Source: Kordia sp039026955
GTDB taxonomy: Bacteria > Bacteroidota > Bacteroidia > Flavobacteriales > Flavobacteriaceae
DNA: 64,000 nt
Direction of reading: 5' to 3'
NCBI GenBank assembly: GCA_039026955.1
Contig: JBCCLH010000028.1
Span: 1-64,000 of the forward strand
Part shown: positions 24,933 to 34,281 of the stretch, piece after piece
Layout: every line of letters begins with the position of its first letter
Numbering within the stretch: position 1 is the stretch's first letter
Position numbers and translations under genes: made by a program
The notes under the pieces: model-generated
What the model was told of the DNA's origin: nothing
The model's input: the letters and a program-made list of their open reading frames with translations, nothing else
Database searches by the model: none

Positions 24933-27900
24933 CTAATCTTCTAAGAGTTTGTCATTAAACTCATAGTTTTTGTAATTCACTTTAAATAAAGCGCTGTATA
25001 ATGCTGGAATGAATAATAAGGTAATCACGGTTCCAAAAAGTAATCCAACCATAATACTTACGGCCATTCCTTCCCACATTTCACCGCCGCTCAAATATAG
25101 TGGAATCAATCCTAAAACTGTGGTAAACGTAGCTAATAATATCGGACGAAAACGTTGCAAACAAGCCGCAATAACTGCATCTTGTTCTGTTCGGTTCAAT
25201 TCGTTTTGTTCTATTTCCATCCGATCAATCAGTACGATGGCGTTGTTAATGACAATTCCTGCCAAGGAAATTACTCCCAAAAACGGCATAAATCCGAATG
25301 GTTCTTGGAAGATTAATAATCCGATGACGACACCAATCACACCTAACGGAATGGTTAATACAACCATAATCATTTTTCGGAATGAGTTGAATTGAATGAT
25401 TAATAACATCACAATGATAAATCCTGATAACGGCAAATATTTGATCACTGATCCCATACTTTCTGCCGAATTTTCTGCATCTCCACCAAACTCGTAGGTG
25501 TATTCTGCTGGCCAGTTTTTTTGTTGTTCGTTCAGCCAAGGTCTGATCTCATTGGTGATGGCAGAAGCGTTTCCGTCTGCACGTAATTCACTAGAAATGT
25601 TGATGGTTCGGCGTAAATCCAATCGTTTGATTTTGGAATATTGCCATTGTGGAACAATCGAAGCAACTTGCAATAACGGAATACTTTTTCCAGAATTTTG
25701 TGCGTAAATATTCAAGGTTTCTAATGATGCCAAGGATTGTTGCTGACTTGCATCGCTACGCATTAAAATTGGAATGGATTTGTCATCTTCTCTGTATTCG
25801 CCAGTTTGGAAACCGTCCAATACTGTTCGCAGTGAAGTTGCAATATCTTGACTCGAAATTCCTGCGTTTTGTGCTCTGTTTTGATCAACTTGAATGAGGA
25901 ACTTTTTACTTTTCGGTCCCCAATCGTCTTTGACGTTTTTTGTTCCTGCAATGTCATACAGTTTCGATTTGACACTTTCTGAAATTTTTGCCAGTTCGTC
26001 AGGGCTTTCGCCTGAAACTTTAATTTCGATCGGTGTTCCGCCACCGCCGGCAGCCAGGAAACCAACTTTGATATCAGCATTCGGGAAATTGTTAAAACCA
26101 AAAGCATCTAACTTTTGAATCATTTCTTTGTTTTCATTGAACGAAGACGTGTTGACCAAAATATGCGCATAACTCGAATTGGCTTCATCTTGCGAATAGC
26201 CTAAATCATACGATTCTGGACCTTGCCCGATATACGAAGACCAATCTACAATTCCTTTGGTTCTGGTTTCGTTGACTTTTAGCGAATCAGTCATGTATTG
26301 TTCTAGTTTTTTGATCAAATCGGTAGTGACTTCAATTTTTGTCCCAGAAGGCAAGTTGATATCTACCGTAATCATATTCCGATCACTATCTGGGAAAAAT
26401 AAAAATTCAATCTTTGTAAAACCGTATAATGACGCAAAAAAGACTAGAAATATACCAATGATGACTTTGTATTTATTCGATAAAGCTGATAAGATTAAAT
26501 TCTTGTAGTATCGCTTCATTGCGTTGATAATCCTATCAATAAAGCTTTCTTTTTGGTCAGCGCCAGGCGTTTTTAAGAATAGATAACAGAACATCGTTAT
26601 CACCGTTAAGGCAATGATCCAAGAAGACATCAGCGCGATAGTAATTACTACGAAAATCGGCCCTACAATATCTCCCATAGACGTTGGCGACATGTAAAAT
26701 GCTAAGAATGCTGCGGACGTTGTTAAGGTTGAAATCAACAGTGGCATCCACAATTCTGAAAAGGCTTTGACGGCTGACGTTTTCTTATCAATTCCTTGCT
26801 CCATTTTCACCATAATGGTTTCGGCGACCACAATCGCGTTGTCTACCAACATTCCCAATGCCATGATGAGTGCTGCAAGTGTTACCTGATTCAGTCCCAT
26901 GCTAATCACGCCCATGATCATCAATGTCATGATGGTTACGATTGGAATCAGACTAGCGATCACAAATCCTGTACGAATTCCTAAAAAGACCAGCATGACA
27001 ATCAACACAATTCCGATAGATTGCATTAAGTTGCTGATGAAATTTTGTACTTTATCGTCAATGTAAATATCGAGTGAAGAGACTCGTGTCAACTCCAACC
27101 CTACTGGCAGCTTAGCTTTCCAGCGATTGACCACTTTATCCACATCTTCTCCCAATTTGATTACATTGGAGTTTTCTTTTAGATTCACATGAAGTGACAC
27201 TGCATCTTTTCCGTTTAAACGTACTTTTTGCGTTGGCGGATCAATGTAGCCTTTTTTAATCGTAGTAATGTCTCCTAACTTCACCAACTGCGTACCATTC
27301 GTTCCTACAGGAATCAACATTTCACGAATTTCTTTGACAGAATTAAAGTTTCCTGTCGGTTCTAAAATAACACGTTCTTCACCTGTATTCACTTGTCCAC
27401 CAGAACTTAAAATATTGGTAGCGCCAATGATTTGCTGTAATTTTGAAGCAGATAAACCATATTCTTTCAAACGCGTATTGTCAAATTCTACAAACACACG
27501 TTCTTCTTGAATTCCTCCTAAAACCACTTTAGCTGCATCTGGAAGCTTGATTAAATCATCTTTGATATCGTCTGCATATTCTTTCATTTCCGCATACGAA
27601 AAACCATCTGAAGTAATTCCCACTACAATTCCGTATACATCGCCAATTCCGTCATCTTGTAAATCAGGTTGTACACCATCTGGCAAGCCTTGTAGCGAAC
27701 TCAATTTACGTCGCAAACGATCCCAAACTGCTTGGAGTTTTTCCTCTTTTACTTCGTCCTTCAAAGTAACTGACACTACGGACAAACCTGTTCTGGACGT
27801 ACTCGTTACTTCTTTTAATTCGGGAAGTTCTTGGGCTACTTTTTCAATTTTATCGGAAACTAACTGCTCTACACGTTCTGGACTGGCACCAGGAAATTGC

Positions 27901-28046
27901 GATACTACCGAAGCCACACGAACGGTAAACGGCGGCATACTGTCACGCGAGAGTCCAGAATACATCGTGATTCCCAACAGGATAATAGTTGCCAACACCA
28001 TCAGCGTGATTCTGTTCTTTTCTATGGAAAATTTTGCTAAATTCAT
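24933..28046 (-). CDS. RND efflux transporter permease (second pump)
   Basis: This 1037-residue pump has the usual twelve-helix, two-porter-domain layout, starting MNLAKFSIEKNRITLMVLAT. The helix 4 segment reads IMALGMLVDNAIVVAETIMVKMEQG, with DN where the first pump of this window has DD, as in many proteobacterial and Bacteroidota multidrug or metal-independent RND proteins. The second half has GVISLAGIVINNAIVLIDRMEIE. It is the third gene of a minus-strand operon (TolC fusion, adaptor, permease, K+ channel). Substrate unknown. Confidence 0.95.
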   Translation of the reverse strand: MNLAKFSIEKNRITLMVLATIILLGITMYSGLSRDSMPPFTVRVASVVSQFPGASPERVEQLVSDKIEKVAQELPELKEVTSTSRTGLSVVSVTLKDEVKEEKLQAVWDRLRRKLSSLQGLPDGVQPDLQDDGIGDVYGIVVGITSDGFSYAEMKEYADDIKDDLIKLPDAAKVVLGGIQEERVFVEFDNTRLKEYGLSASKLQQIIGATNILSSGGQVNTGEERVILEPTGNFNSVKEIREMLIPVGTNGTQLVKLGDITTIKKGYIDPPTQKVRLNGKDAVSLHVNLKENSNVIKLGEDVDKVVNRWKAKLPVGLELTRVSSLDIYIDDKVQNFISNLMQSIGIVLIVMLVFLGIRTGFVIASLIPIVTIMTLMIMGVISMGLNQVTLAALIMALGMLVDNAIVVAETIMVKMEQGIDKKTSAVKAFSELWMPLLISTLTTSAAFLAFYMSPTSMGDIVGPIFVVITIALMSSWIIALTVITMFCYLFLKTPGADQKESFIDRIINAMKRYYKNLILSALSNKYKVIIGIFLVFFASLYGFTKIEFLFFPDSDRNMITVDINLPSGTKIEVTTDLIKKLEQYMTDSLKVNETRTKGIVDWSSYIGQGPESYDLGYSQDEANSSYAHILVNTSSFNENKEMIQKLDAFGFNNFPNADIKVGFLAAGGGGTPIEIKVSGESPDELAKISESVKSKLYDIAGTKNVKDDWGPKSKKFLIQVDQNRAQNAGISSQDIATSLRTVLDGFQTGEYREDDKSIPILMRSDASQQQSLASLETLNIYAQNSGKSIPLLQVASIVPQWQYSKIKRLDLRRTINISSELRADGNASAITNEIRPWLNEQQKNWPAEYTYEFGGDAENSAESMGSVIKYLPLSGFIIVMLLIIQFNSFRKMIMVVLTIPLGVIGVVIGLLIFQEPFGFMPFLGVISLAGIVINNAIVLIDRMEIEQNELNRTEQDAVIAACLQRFRPILLATFTTVLGLIPLYLSGGEMWEGMAVSIMVGLLFGTVITLLFIPALYSALFKVNYKNYEFNDKLLED

Positions 28047-28065
28047 GAGCTGTCGTGTTGATCGT

Positions 28066-29148
28066 TTAGTTGAGTTTTACTTCTTGACCGTTGAGCAAGG
28101 TTTGTAAACCAGCCGTTGCAATCTTTTGCCCAGCAGACAATCCCGATGTGATTTCAAATCCTTCAGGTGTCAACGTTCCGATGGTGACTTGCTGCTTTTT
28201 CACTTTTGCATTGTCTGCTTCGCCTTCTATCAAAAACACAAAACGTCCGTCACTGTCCTCGCCTACTGCATTTGCAGGAACGACTAACGTTTTATTGTTC
28301 ATCTTTTGATCGCCAAAATCGAAAGTGACATTCGCCGTCATTCCACTTTTTATTTTTTCGGAAGGATTATTCAACGTCACGCGTACTGGATACGTCGCTG
28401 TGTTGGCATCTACCGCAGGCGACACTTCGGTTACTTTTGCATCAAATTTTTCATTTTCTAGAGAAGAAAAATCTACCGAAACTTTCATGTCACTTTGCAC
28501 ACCATTGATGACACTTTCGGGAATTCCCAGCGTGATTTCCATATCCGTTCCTGAGTTGAGCGTTCCAATGAGTTGTCCTGTGCTTACATTTTCGTCAATT
28601 TCCACATCTACTGTGGAGATTGTACCATTTTCAGGCGCATACACATACCCATAATTAATTTGTTCCTGCTGAATTGCCAAACCTCTTTTGGAAGATTTAT
28701 AACTTTCTAACGCCGTTTTATACGAGTTTTTCGCAGCTTCAAAATCGCTCAACGAAGCACTTCCTTTTTCGTAAAGTGTACGAATTCTGTCCAAACTCAA
28801 TTTCGCCGTATTTACTTGCGACTCTGCGCTGTTTACTTGCGTCACCGCTTGCTCATACGACAAACGAGAAGACACATTATCTAACTTTGCCAAGAGTTGT
28901 CCTTTTTTAACTTTTTGACCGAGTTTGATATCGAACTGAGAGACAATTCCCGAGTTTCGGAAACTGAGCTTTATGATTTTATCGGTTTGCGCCGTTCCGC
29001 TAAAGGTTCGGATTTTTTCGCCACCTAAGTAACCGACTTCTTGGTATTTTACGGGACGTTTGACTTTGACTTCTTCTTTCTTTTCTTCTCCACAAGAAGT
29101 AAACATGAGTAGAATGGCTAGGGTTAGTATGGTGTATAAATGCTTCAT
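28066..29148 (-). CDS. RND efflux periplasmic adaptor subunit (second pump, lipoprotein)
   Basis: This 360-residue membrane fusion protein has a lipobox (LLMFTSC, Cys 19). It has a first lipoyl half (LGQKVKKGQLLAKLDNVSSRL), a helical hairpin (residues ~85-150), a second lipoyl half (YVYAPENGTISTVDVEIDENVSTGQLIGTL), a beta barrel and a C-terminal membrane-proximal domain. It lies 24 bases after the TolC fusion gene and 19 bases before the permease gene, clearly one operon. Confidence 0.93.
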   Translation of the reverse strand: MKHLYTILTLAILLMFTSCGEEKKEEVKVKRPVKYQEVGYLGGEKIRTFSGTAQTDKIIKLSFRNSGIVSQFDIKLGQKVKKGQLLAKLDNVSSRLSYEQAVTQVNSAESQVNTAKLSLDRIRTLYEKGSASLSDFEAAKNSYKTALESYKSSKRGLAIQQEQINYGYVYAPENGTISTVDVEIDENVSTGQLIGTLNSGTDMEITLGIPESVINGVQSDMKVSVDFSSLENEKFDAKVTEVSPAVDANTATYPVRVTLNNPSEKIKSGMTANVTFDFGDQKMNNKTLVVPANAVGEDSDGRFVFLIEGEADNAKVKKQQVTIGTLTPEGFEITSGLSAGQKIATAGLQTLLNGQEVKLN

Positions 29149-29172
29149 CGGTGTGTGATTTTGCGTTGATGG

Positions 29173-31518
29173 TTAGTTTTGTTGGTTTAAATAGTCTATA
29201 AAGCGTTGTCTGAATGCGGTATTGGATTCGGGTGTGTTCAACAAGAAATAGTATCCTAAGTTGCGTTCCAATTCCAAAATGCTAATAAGATAGTTGTAGA
29301 TGGCGTTGGCGCGAGCTAGTTGTGCGCTTAAATAATTGTTTTGTGCATCTAGCAATTGTACAATGTTTACCGCGCCGTTGGCATAGGAAGTTTGGGTTAA
29401 TTCCAGCGATTCTTTTGCGGTTTCTTCTGAGATTTTAGAAAGTTCTAAGTTTGATATTTGATTGATCAGCGTCAGCACACTATTTCGAATGTTTGCAGAA
29501 ATTGCCAATTCTGTGTTCTCAATATTGATACCTACTTGCTCTTTTTGAATTGTTGCAATTTGTTTGTTGATATTTGTTTGTGTTCTGTTGAAAATTGGAA
29601 TCGATACATTCACACCTACGTTGTAGAAACCATCTGGCAACGCAGGAAATGCAGCAGGAAACGTACTTCCCGCGCCAGAGCGATTAAACGTATAATTGTA
29701 TTGTCCTTCCAAAGCAACCGTTGGTAAAAAACGGCCGCTTCCGTTGAGCTTTATGTTTCGTTCGGTAACGTTTAAATTGTAACCTAAGGCTTTTAATTCG
29801 GGTGCATTTCGTTTGGCTTCTTCCACTAGAAACGCGATAAAAGGTTCTCTCAATTTCGGATCATCGAGTAATTGTGTGAGTTCTTTGTAATCGTAATTTT
29901 TGAAAATACCTTCGCCCAGTTCCACTTCTTCTATGTCAATTTCAGTGCCTGTCGGATTGTTAAGCAATTGGTTTAAACTTACAAATGACTGCTCTAGTTG
30001 ATTGACTGCTTCTACCATCGATTGTGTATTTTGCGCCATTTGACTTCGGAAACGCAGCATGTCTGACTTTCCTGATTCTCCTACATCAAAGTTTTGCTCT
30101 GCCAATTCTAAGTTTTTCTTGGTCAGCGCTAGGTTTTGCAATTGTATTTGTGCATTCGCTTTAAGAATTAACGCAGTAAAGTAGGCGTTGGAAGCATTGA
30201 AAATTAAATCTAACTGTTCTGCATTGTAAGTTTCTTGTTGCGCTTTTAGCAAGTCTTTTTGAATGTCAATATTGGCATTTGCGGCTTCTGAAAAGACTGT
30301 TTGTTGCAAGGTGATATTTCCCGCGGTAGAAAACTCAGGATTTTGTCCGTTGCTAACTTCTGCCAACTTCGGATCTACATACGAGCCTGTCGCTGCGGCA
30401 GTGAGACTCGGTAAATAGTTACTTTTCGAGGTTTTTACATCTTGTTCTACCAGATCAATATCTTTTTGCGAGGCTTGTAAAGACAGGTTTTTGCCCAGTA
30501 CATCTTCAATCACCGTGATAAGGTTGTATTGCTTTTCTGAAAGTACATTTTTAAACTCGCCGACAAAATCGGTATCGTTGATCAAACTATATTTTATGGG
30601 AACATCTACCAATCCTGCGGTGTTGTAATTGATCGTCAATCGTGAATTGTAGTCTATAAAAACAGGCATTTCCGAAAGTGGTGTGCCATTCACGTACGAT
30701 TCTACCGTGAGTGAAATTCTTCTAGAAAATTGCTCAAAACTATTTTCCGCTTGATTCGTTGCCATCAGCCCCAACTTCACCTGATTAGTTCCATTATTCG
30801 TAAACGACGGAATTTGCTTTTGAATAAACGTTTTCGCAAGTTGCTGTACTTCATCTGCTTTTAAGAAAAATCCGCCAGCCATATACACTGCATCTACATC
30901 TTCTAAATTAGTAGTGATATCAGAAAGCGTGTTAAAAGGAATGATTTTAAAATCAGCTTCCAGCTTTTGGATAATGGGCGCAAAAGTTTCTTGCAAAGAC
31001 AACACATTCACCAATTGCTGCTCCATGATGATACCAACTTTCTTAAAATTGGTCAATTCTTTCAGCTTTTGCAAATCGCCCGTAAAGGTTTTGGATTCAA
31101 TGAGATAGGTGAAATTTTCAATTCCAGAGGTCTTTTTTGAAGTATCAATTCCGCTAATATCTTGATTGACAGCTCCAAATAGAATCGTCGGTTTTTTGTG
31201 TTCGCTTTGTTTACTGACAATGAAATTATTGATCACACCAAACGCCAAAATAATATCAGTTTCATTTTGTAACAGTTGCTCGTAATGTGTTCGTGCTTTT
31301 TCTAAATTGTAAGTATTGACGAGAATGTTTTGTTCGGAGAAATTAATAAGGGCATCTTCTCCCACAACGGCTTTGATTTGATTTTCGAGTTGTAGGATGA
31401 GTGGTTCAATTTCCGTTGTTCTATTATCCAATAGAATGCCAATATCATAGCTTTTTTTGGTTTGCGAAATAGCAAATGTCGTTATCAAAAATGATAACGC
31501 AATCATATACTTTTTCAT
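29173..31518 (-). CDS. Fusion: periplasmic-binding-protein domain + TolC-family channel
   Basis: The protein has 781 residues from the ATG at 31518, where the signal peptide MKKYMIALSFLITTFAISQ begins. Residues ~23-320 resemble an ABC-type substrate-binding domain of the PF04392 kind: TDIILAFGVINNFI, KVGIIMEQQ, DAVYMAGGFFLKADEVQQLAKTFIQKQIP, GLMATNQAENSFEQFSRR and LTINYNTAGLVDVPI. Residues ~345-780 are two OEP repeats of an outer-membrane efflux channel. An ordinary TolC has about 450 residues, so the extra domain is large. It opens the operon for the second RND pump. A binding domain on the channel might sense or deliver substrate. Confidence 0.85.
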   Translation of the reverse strand: MKKYMIALSFLITTFAISQTKKSYDIGILLDNRTTEIEPLILQLENQIKAVVGEDALINFSEQNILVNTYNLEKARTHYEQLLQNETDIILAFGVINNFIVSKQSEHKKPTILFGAVNQDISGIDTSKKTSGIENFTYLIESKTFTGDLQKLKELTNFKKVGIIMEQQLVNVLSLQETFAPIIQKLEADFKIIPFNTLSDITTNLEDVDAVYMAGGFFLKADEVQQLAKTFIQKQIPSFTNNGTNQVKLGLMATNQAENSFEQFSRRISLTVESYVNGTPLSEMPVFIDYNSRLTINYNTAGLVDVPIKYSLINDTDFVGEFKNVLSEKQYNLITVIEDVLGKNLSLQASQKDIDLVEQDVKTSKSNYLPSLTAAATGSYVDPKLAEVSNGQNPEFSTAGNITLQQTVFSEAANANIDIQKDLLKAQQETYNAEQLDLIFNASNAYFTALILKANAQIQLQNLALTKKNLELAEQNFDVGESGKSDMLRFRSQMAQNTQSMVEAVNQLEQSFVSLNQLLNNPTGTEIDIEEVELGEGIFKNYDYKELTQLLDDPKLREPFIAFLVEEAKRNAPELKALGYNLNVTERNIKLNGSGRFLPTVALEGQYNYTFNRSGAGSTFPAAFPALPDGFYNVGVNVSIPIFNRTQTNINKQIATIQKEQVGINIENTELAISANIRNSVLTLINQISNLELSKISEETAKESLELTQTSYANGAVNIVQLLDAQNNYLSAQLARANAIYNYLISILELERNLGYYFLLNTPESNTAFRQRFIDYLNQQN

Positions 31519-31735
31519 TGTCGATTGGTTTGGTTTGGTTTGATTTAACCTCCAAAAGGTACGGTATTTTAACAAAAGTTAAAGACTTGTTAAATATTTT
31601 TTTAAAAATAGGTTTTAATTGTGAGGTGAATTTTCATGTGGATGAACGATACTGTGCAATTATTTTGAGGTTTTAAATGGCTATGTAGTCATTAGATTTT
31701 CTTTAAAATGTCTATTTTTGGAAAAAAGATCATAC

Positions 31736-32968
31736 ATGCAACATATTATAGATAGATTCATCAGTTATGTTACAATTGACACCGAATCTGATCCAACTTC
31801 CGAAACGACACCAAGCACAGAAAAACAGTGGAATTTAGCCAATGTATTAGTAGACGAATTGAAGCGCATTGGCATGCAAGATGTCACTATTGACGAAAAT
31901 GCATACATCATGGCAACGCTACCTAGTAATGTGGATCATGAAGTCCCAACTATTGGATTTGTATCACATTTTGATACTTCACCAGATTTTACGGGAGCTA
32001 ATGTGAATCCGCAGATTGTGCCGAATTACGACGGAAAAGATATTGTGCTAAATGCCGAAGAAAACATTGTGTTGTCGCCCGATTATTTTGATGATTTGTT
32101 ATTGTACAAAGGACAAACCTTAATTACTACGGATGGTACTACGCTACTCGGTGCCGATGATAAAGCGGGAATTTGCGAGATAGTTTCTGCGATGGAATTC
32201 TTGATCAATCATCCAGAAATAAAACATGGAAAAATTCGTGTCGGCTTTACGCCAGATGAAGAAATTGGTCGCGGTGCACATAAGTTCGATGTCGCAAAGT
32301 TTGGCGCTGATTGGGCATATACGATGGACGGAAGTCAAATTGGCGAATTGGAATATGAAAACTTCAACGCTGCCAGTGCTGTGATTGACATCAAAGGAAA
32401 AATTGTGCATCCAGGTTATGCAAAAGGAAAAATGATCAATTCTATTTTGATTGCAAATGAAATTATCAATTCATTGCCACAACACGATATTCCGCAAGAA
32501 ACTACAGGTCGCGAAGGTTTTTATCACTTACATACGGTAAAAGGAAGTGTAGAAGAATCTTCTCTAGTTTATATTATTCGCGATCATGATAAAGATAAAT
32601 TTGAAGCACGTAAAGAATTGCTAGAAAAAATTGCAGCAGACATCAACAGTCGCTACTCGTACGATCCTGTACAACTAACGATGAAAGACCAATATTACAA
32701 CATGAAAGAAAAAGTAGCACCTGTATTTCATATTGTAGAAATTGCCGAAGAGGCTATGAAATCGTTAGGAATTGAACCGATCATTAAACCCATTCGCGGT
32801 GGCACAGATGGTTCGCAGTTATCGTTTATGGGATTACCATGTCCAAACATTTTTGCGGGCGGACATAACTTCCATGGGCGTTATGAATATGTGCCTGTGG
32901 AAAGCATTCAAAGTGCCATCAATGTTATTGTAAAAATTGCGGAGTTGACAGCAGAGAAATACAAATAA
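31736..32968 (+). CDS. pepT: Peptidase T (tripeptide aminopeptidase)
   Basis: This M20-family di-zinc aminopeptidase has 410 residues from the ATG at 31736 and removes N-terminal residues from tripeptides in the cytoplasm. Metal and catalytic motifs are clear: GFVSHFDTSPDFTG (His and Asp), GTTLLGADDKAGICEI (bridging Asp), GFTPDEEIGRGAHKFDV (catalytic Glu pair), MDGSQIGELEYENFNAA, and PIRGGTDGSQLSFMGLPCPNIFAGGHNFHGRYEYVP near the C-terminus. The in-frame TTG at 31718 is less likely. It is a single gene with no operon partner visible. Confidence 0.96.
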   Translation: MQHIIDRFISYVTIDTESDPTSETTPSTEKQWNLANVLVDELKRIGMQDVTIDENAYIMATLPSNVDHEVPTIGFVSHFDTSPDFTGANVNPQIVPNYDGKDIVLNAEENIVLSPDYFDDLLLYKGQTLITTDGTTLLGADDKAGICEIVSAMEFLINHPEIKHGKIRVGFTPDEEIGRGAHKFDVAKFGADWAYTMDGSQIGELEYENFNAASAVIDIKGKIVHPGYAKGKMINSILIANEIINSLPQHDIPQETTGREGFYHLHTVKGSVEESSLVYIIRDHDKDKFEARKELLEKIAADINSRYSYDPVQLTMKDQYYNMKEKVAPVFHIVEIAEEAMKSLGIEPIIKPIRGGTDGSQLSFMGLPCPNIFAGGHNFHGRYEYVPVESIQSAINVIVKIAELTAEKYK

Positions 32969-33016
32969 GCGTACATTTATTGATTAGTTTTACAGATTTC
33001 ATACACTTTGTTGTCC

Positions 33017-33046
33017 ATTCATGAAGAAAAATAGTCTATTCATGAA
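33017..33046 (+). promoter_or_regulatory. Direct repeat pair ATTCATGAA, 21 bp apart (LytTR-type site)
   Basis: Two identical 9-bp repeats at 33017-33025 and 33038-33046 are separated by 12 bp. They lie 93 bases (first base to ATG) before the terpene synthase. The same arrangement, ATTCATGAA and GTTCATGAA again 21 bp apart, lies 86 bases before the T9SS gene at 36527. Two 9-bp direct repeats two helical turns apart is the known geometry of LytTR sites. A degenerate -7-like element (TATGTTG) lies at 33077-33083. Confidence 0.6.
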
Positions 33047-33109
33047 CTTTTGAATGGTAGTTATAAAATACCTTACTATGTTGTATTTGTAATACTTAAT
33101 ATTCATAGT

Positions 33110-34096
33110 ATGAATGATTTATTCTACTCAACATCTTTAGACATTTCTAATACAACTATTAAAATACATCCTGCTATTGATGAAATACTTACCCAAACCG
33201 CTCAATTAGCAAAAGAGTTGGGTATTTATGAAAGCACACTGTATGAAGGGCATCATACGATGTCTCCTTATTTATTTACTTCTGCAAGTCCTTCACGAGT
33301 TGTAGATGCTACACTTTGGTTTGGAACCTTGTATTATTTGGATGACTTTTTTGGAGAAGACATTCAGCAGGAGATTTCTCCCGATTTTGATGTATTGCTA
33401 ACCTGTTGGATGGATGGTTGCTATAAAGGAACTGAAACACATTCTGGACTTCGCAATCTATACACTTCGCTTGCGTATTGTAGCCGTCAACTACAAAAGA
33501 ATAGTCCAGGCGCTTTTTTTGAAACATATACAGAAGGTCTGTTAGCGCATTTGAAACACTCCATCAATCCTACAGAATATCAATCTGTTGAAGAATATAT
33601 TACTTCACGGATACATTTTGGCGGCATGTATCCAACCATGGGCATGATAGAATATACTGAAAATGTGTATTTGACGGATGCAATCTATACTGCAATTCCT
33701 AAATTAAAAGACATACAAAAAGACTGTGCGCTGATTGGTGTATTATCAAATGACATTATTTCGTATCATAAAGAGAAACACAGTCAATTCAATCTATTAA
33801 ATGCTTATATCAGCATAAATGTTGTTGCTCATTTAGAAGAAGCTATCAGACTTGCTATAGCTGTCGTGAATACTGTTTACCATTCTTTTGAAACACATTT
33901 AAAAAGTATTCGTATGCAGATCGAACAGTTTGATACTACAACAAAACAAACTGTACTTACTTATCTAAACGGTTTGTCCAATATCGTTTCAGCAAGTTAT
34001 CACTGGCAAATAAGCACAAATCGATATCGTTCTGAAGAGAATATTTTTACCGATTTACGCAAACCCATAGATGAGAAAACCACAATACTTGTTTAA
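33110..34096 (+). CDS. Class I terpene synthase
   Basis: The protein has 328 residues from the ATG at 33110. All hallmarks of a bacterial class I terpene cyclase can be read: the Asp-rich motif LDDFFGE (Asp 78, Asp 79, Glu 83), the NSE triad NDIISYHKE (Asn 214, Ser 218, Glu 222), Arg 167 placed 47 residues before it as the pyrophosphate sensor, and the C-terminal Arg305-Tyr306 pair (WQISTNRY). It should ionise a linear prenyl diphosphate (FPP or GPP-length) with Mg2+ and cyclise it. No prenyltransferase, P450 or other tailoring gene is adjacent. The frame could also begin at TTG 33050, but the direct-repeat promoter argues for 33110. Product not predictable. Confidence 0.88.
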   Translation: MNDLFYSTSLDISNTTIKIHPAIDEILTQTAQLAKELGIYESTLYEGHHTMSPYLFTSASPSRVVDATLWFGTLYYLDDFFGEDIQQEISPDFDVLLTCWMDGCYKGTETHSGLRNLYTSLAYCSRQLQKNSPGAFFETYTEGLLAHLKHSINPTEYQSVEEYITSRIHFGGMYPTMGMIEYTENVYLTDAIYTAIPKLKDIQKDCALIGVLSNDIISYHKEKHSQFNLLNAYISINVVAHLEEAIRLAIAVVNTVYHSFETHLKSIRMQIEQFDTTTKQTVLTYLNGLSNIVSASYHWQISTNRYRSEENIFTDLRKPIDEKTTILV

Positions 34097-34281
34097 TTTC
34101 TTTTTCGATTGATGGAAAATATGAGTTTGTTTTAGAGTTGACAACTCAGAAATAGTAAATGCTATACGTTTATCGACAATTTTGAATACTACGTCGATTG
34201 TTGAAATTTTATAATTTTGTAAGAAATAGTTTCGTTTGATCTTTTTACTTTTAGGAAAATAACCTTAAAAAACAGATAACT

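Noticed and set aside
31678..31691. A fourth TetR operator upstream of pepT and the second RND operon (TGGCTATGTAGTCA)
   Set aside because: One half-site has a mismatch and the spacer is 2 instead of 1 base, so it does not fit the palindrome.
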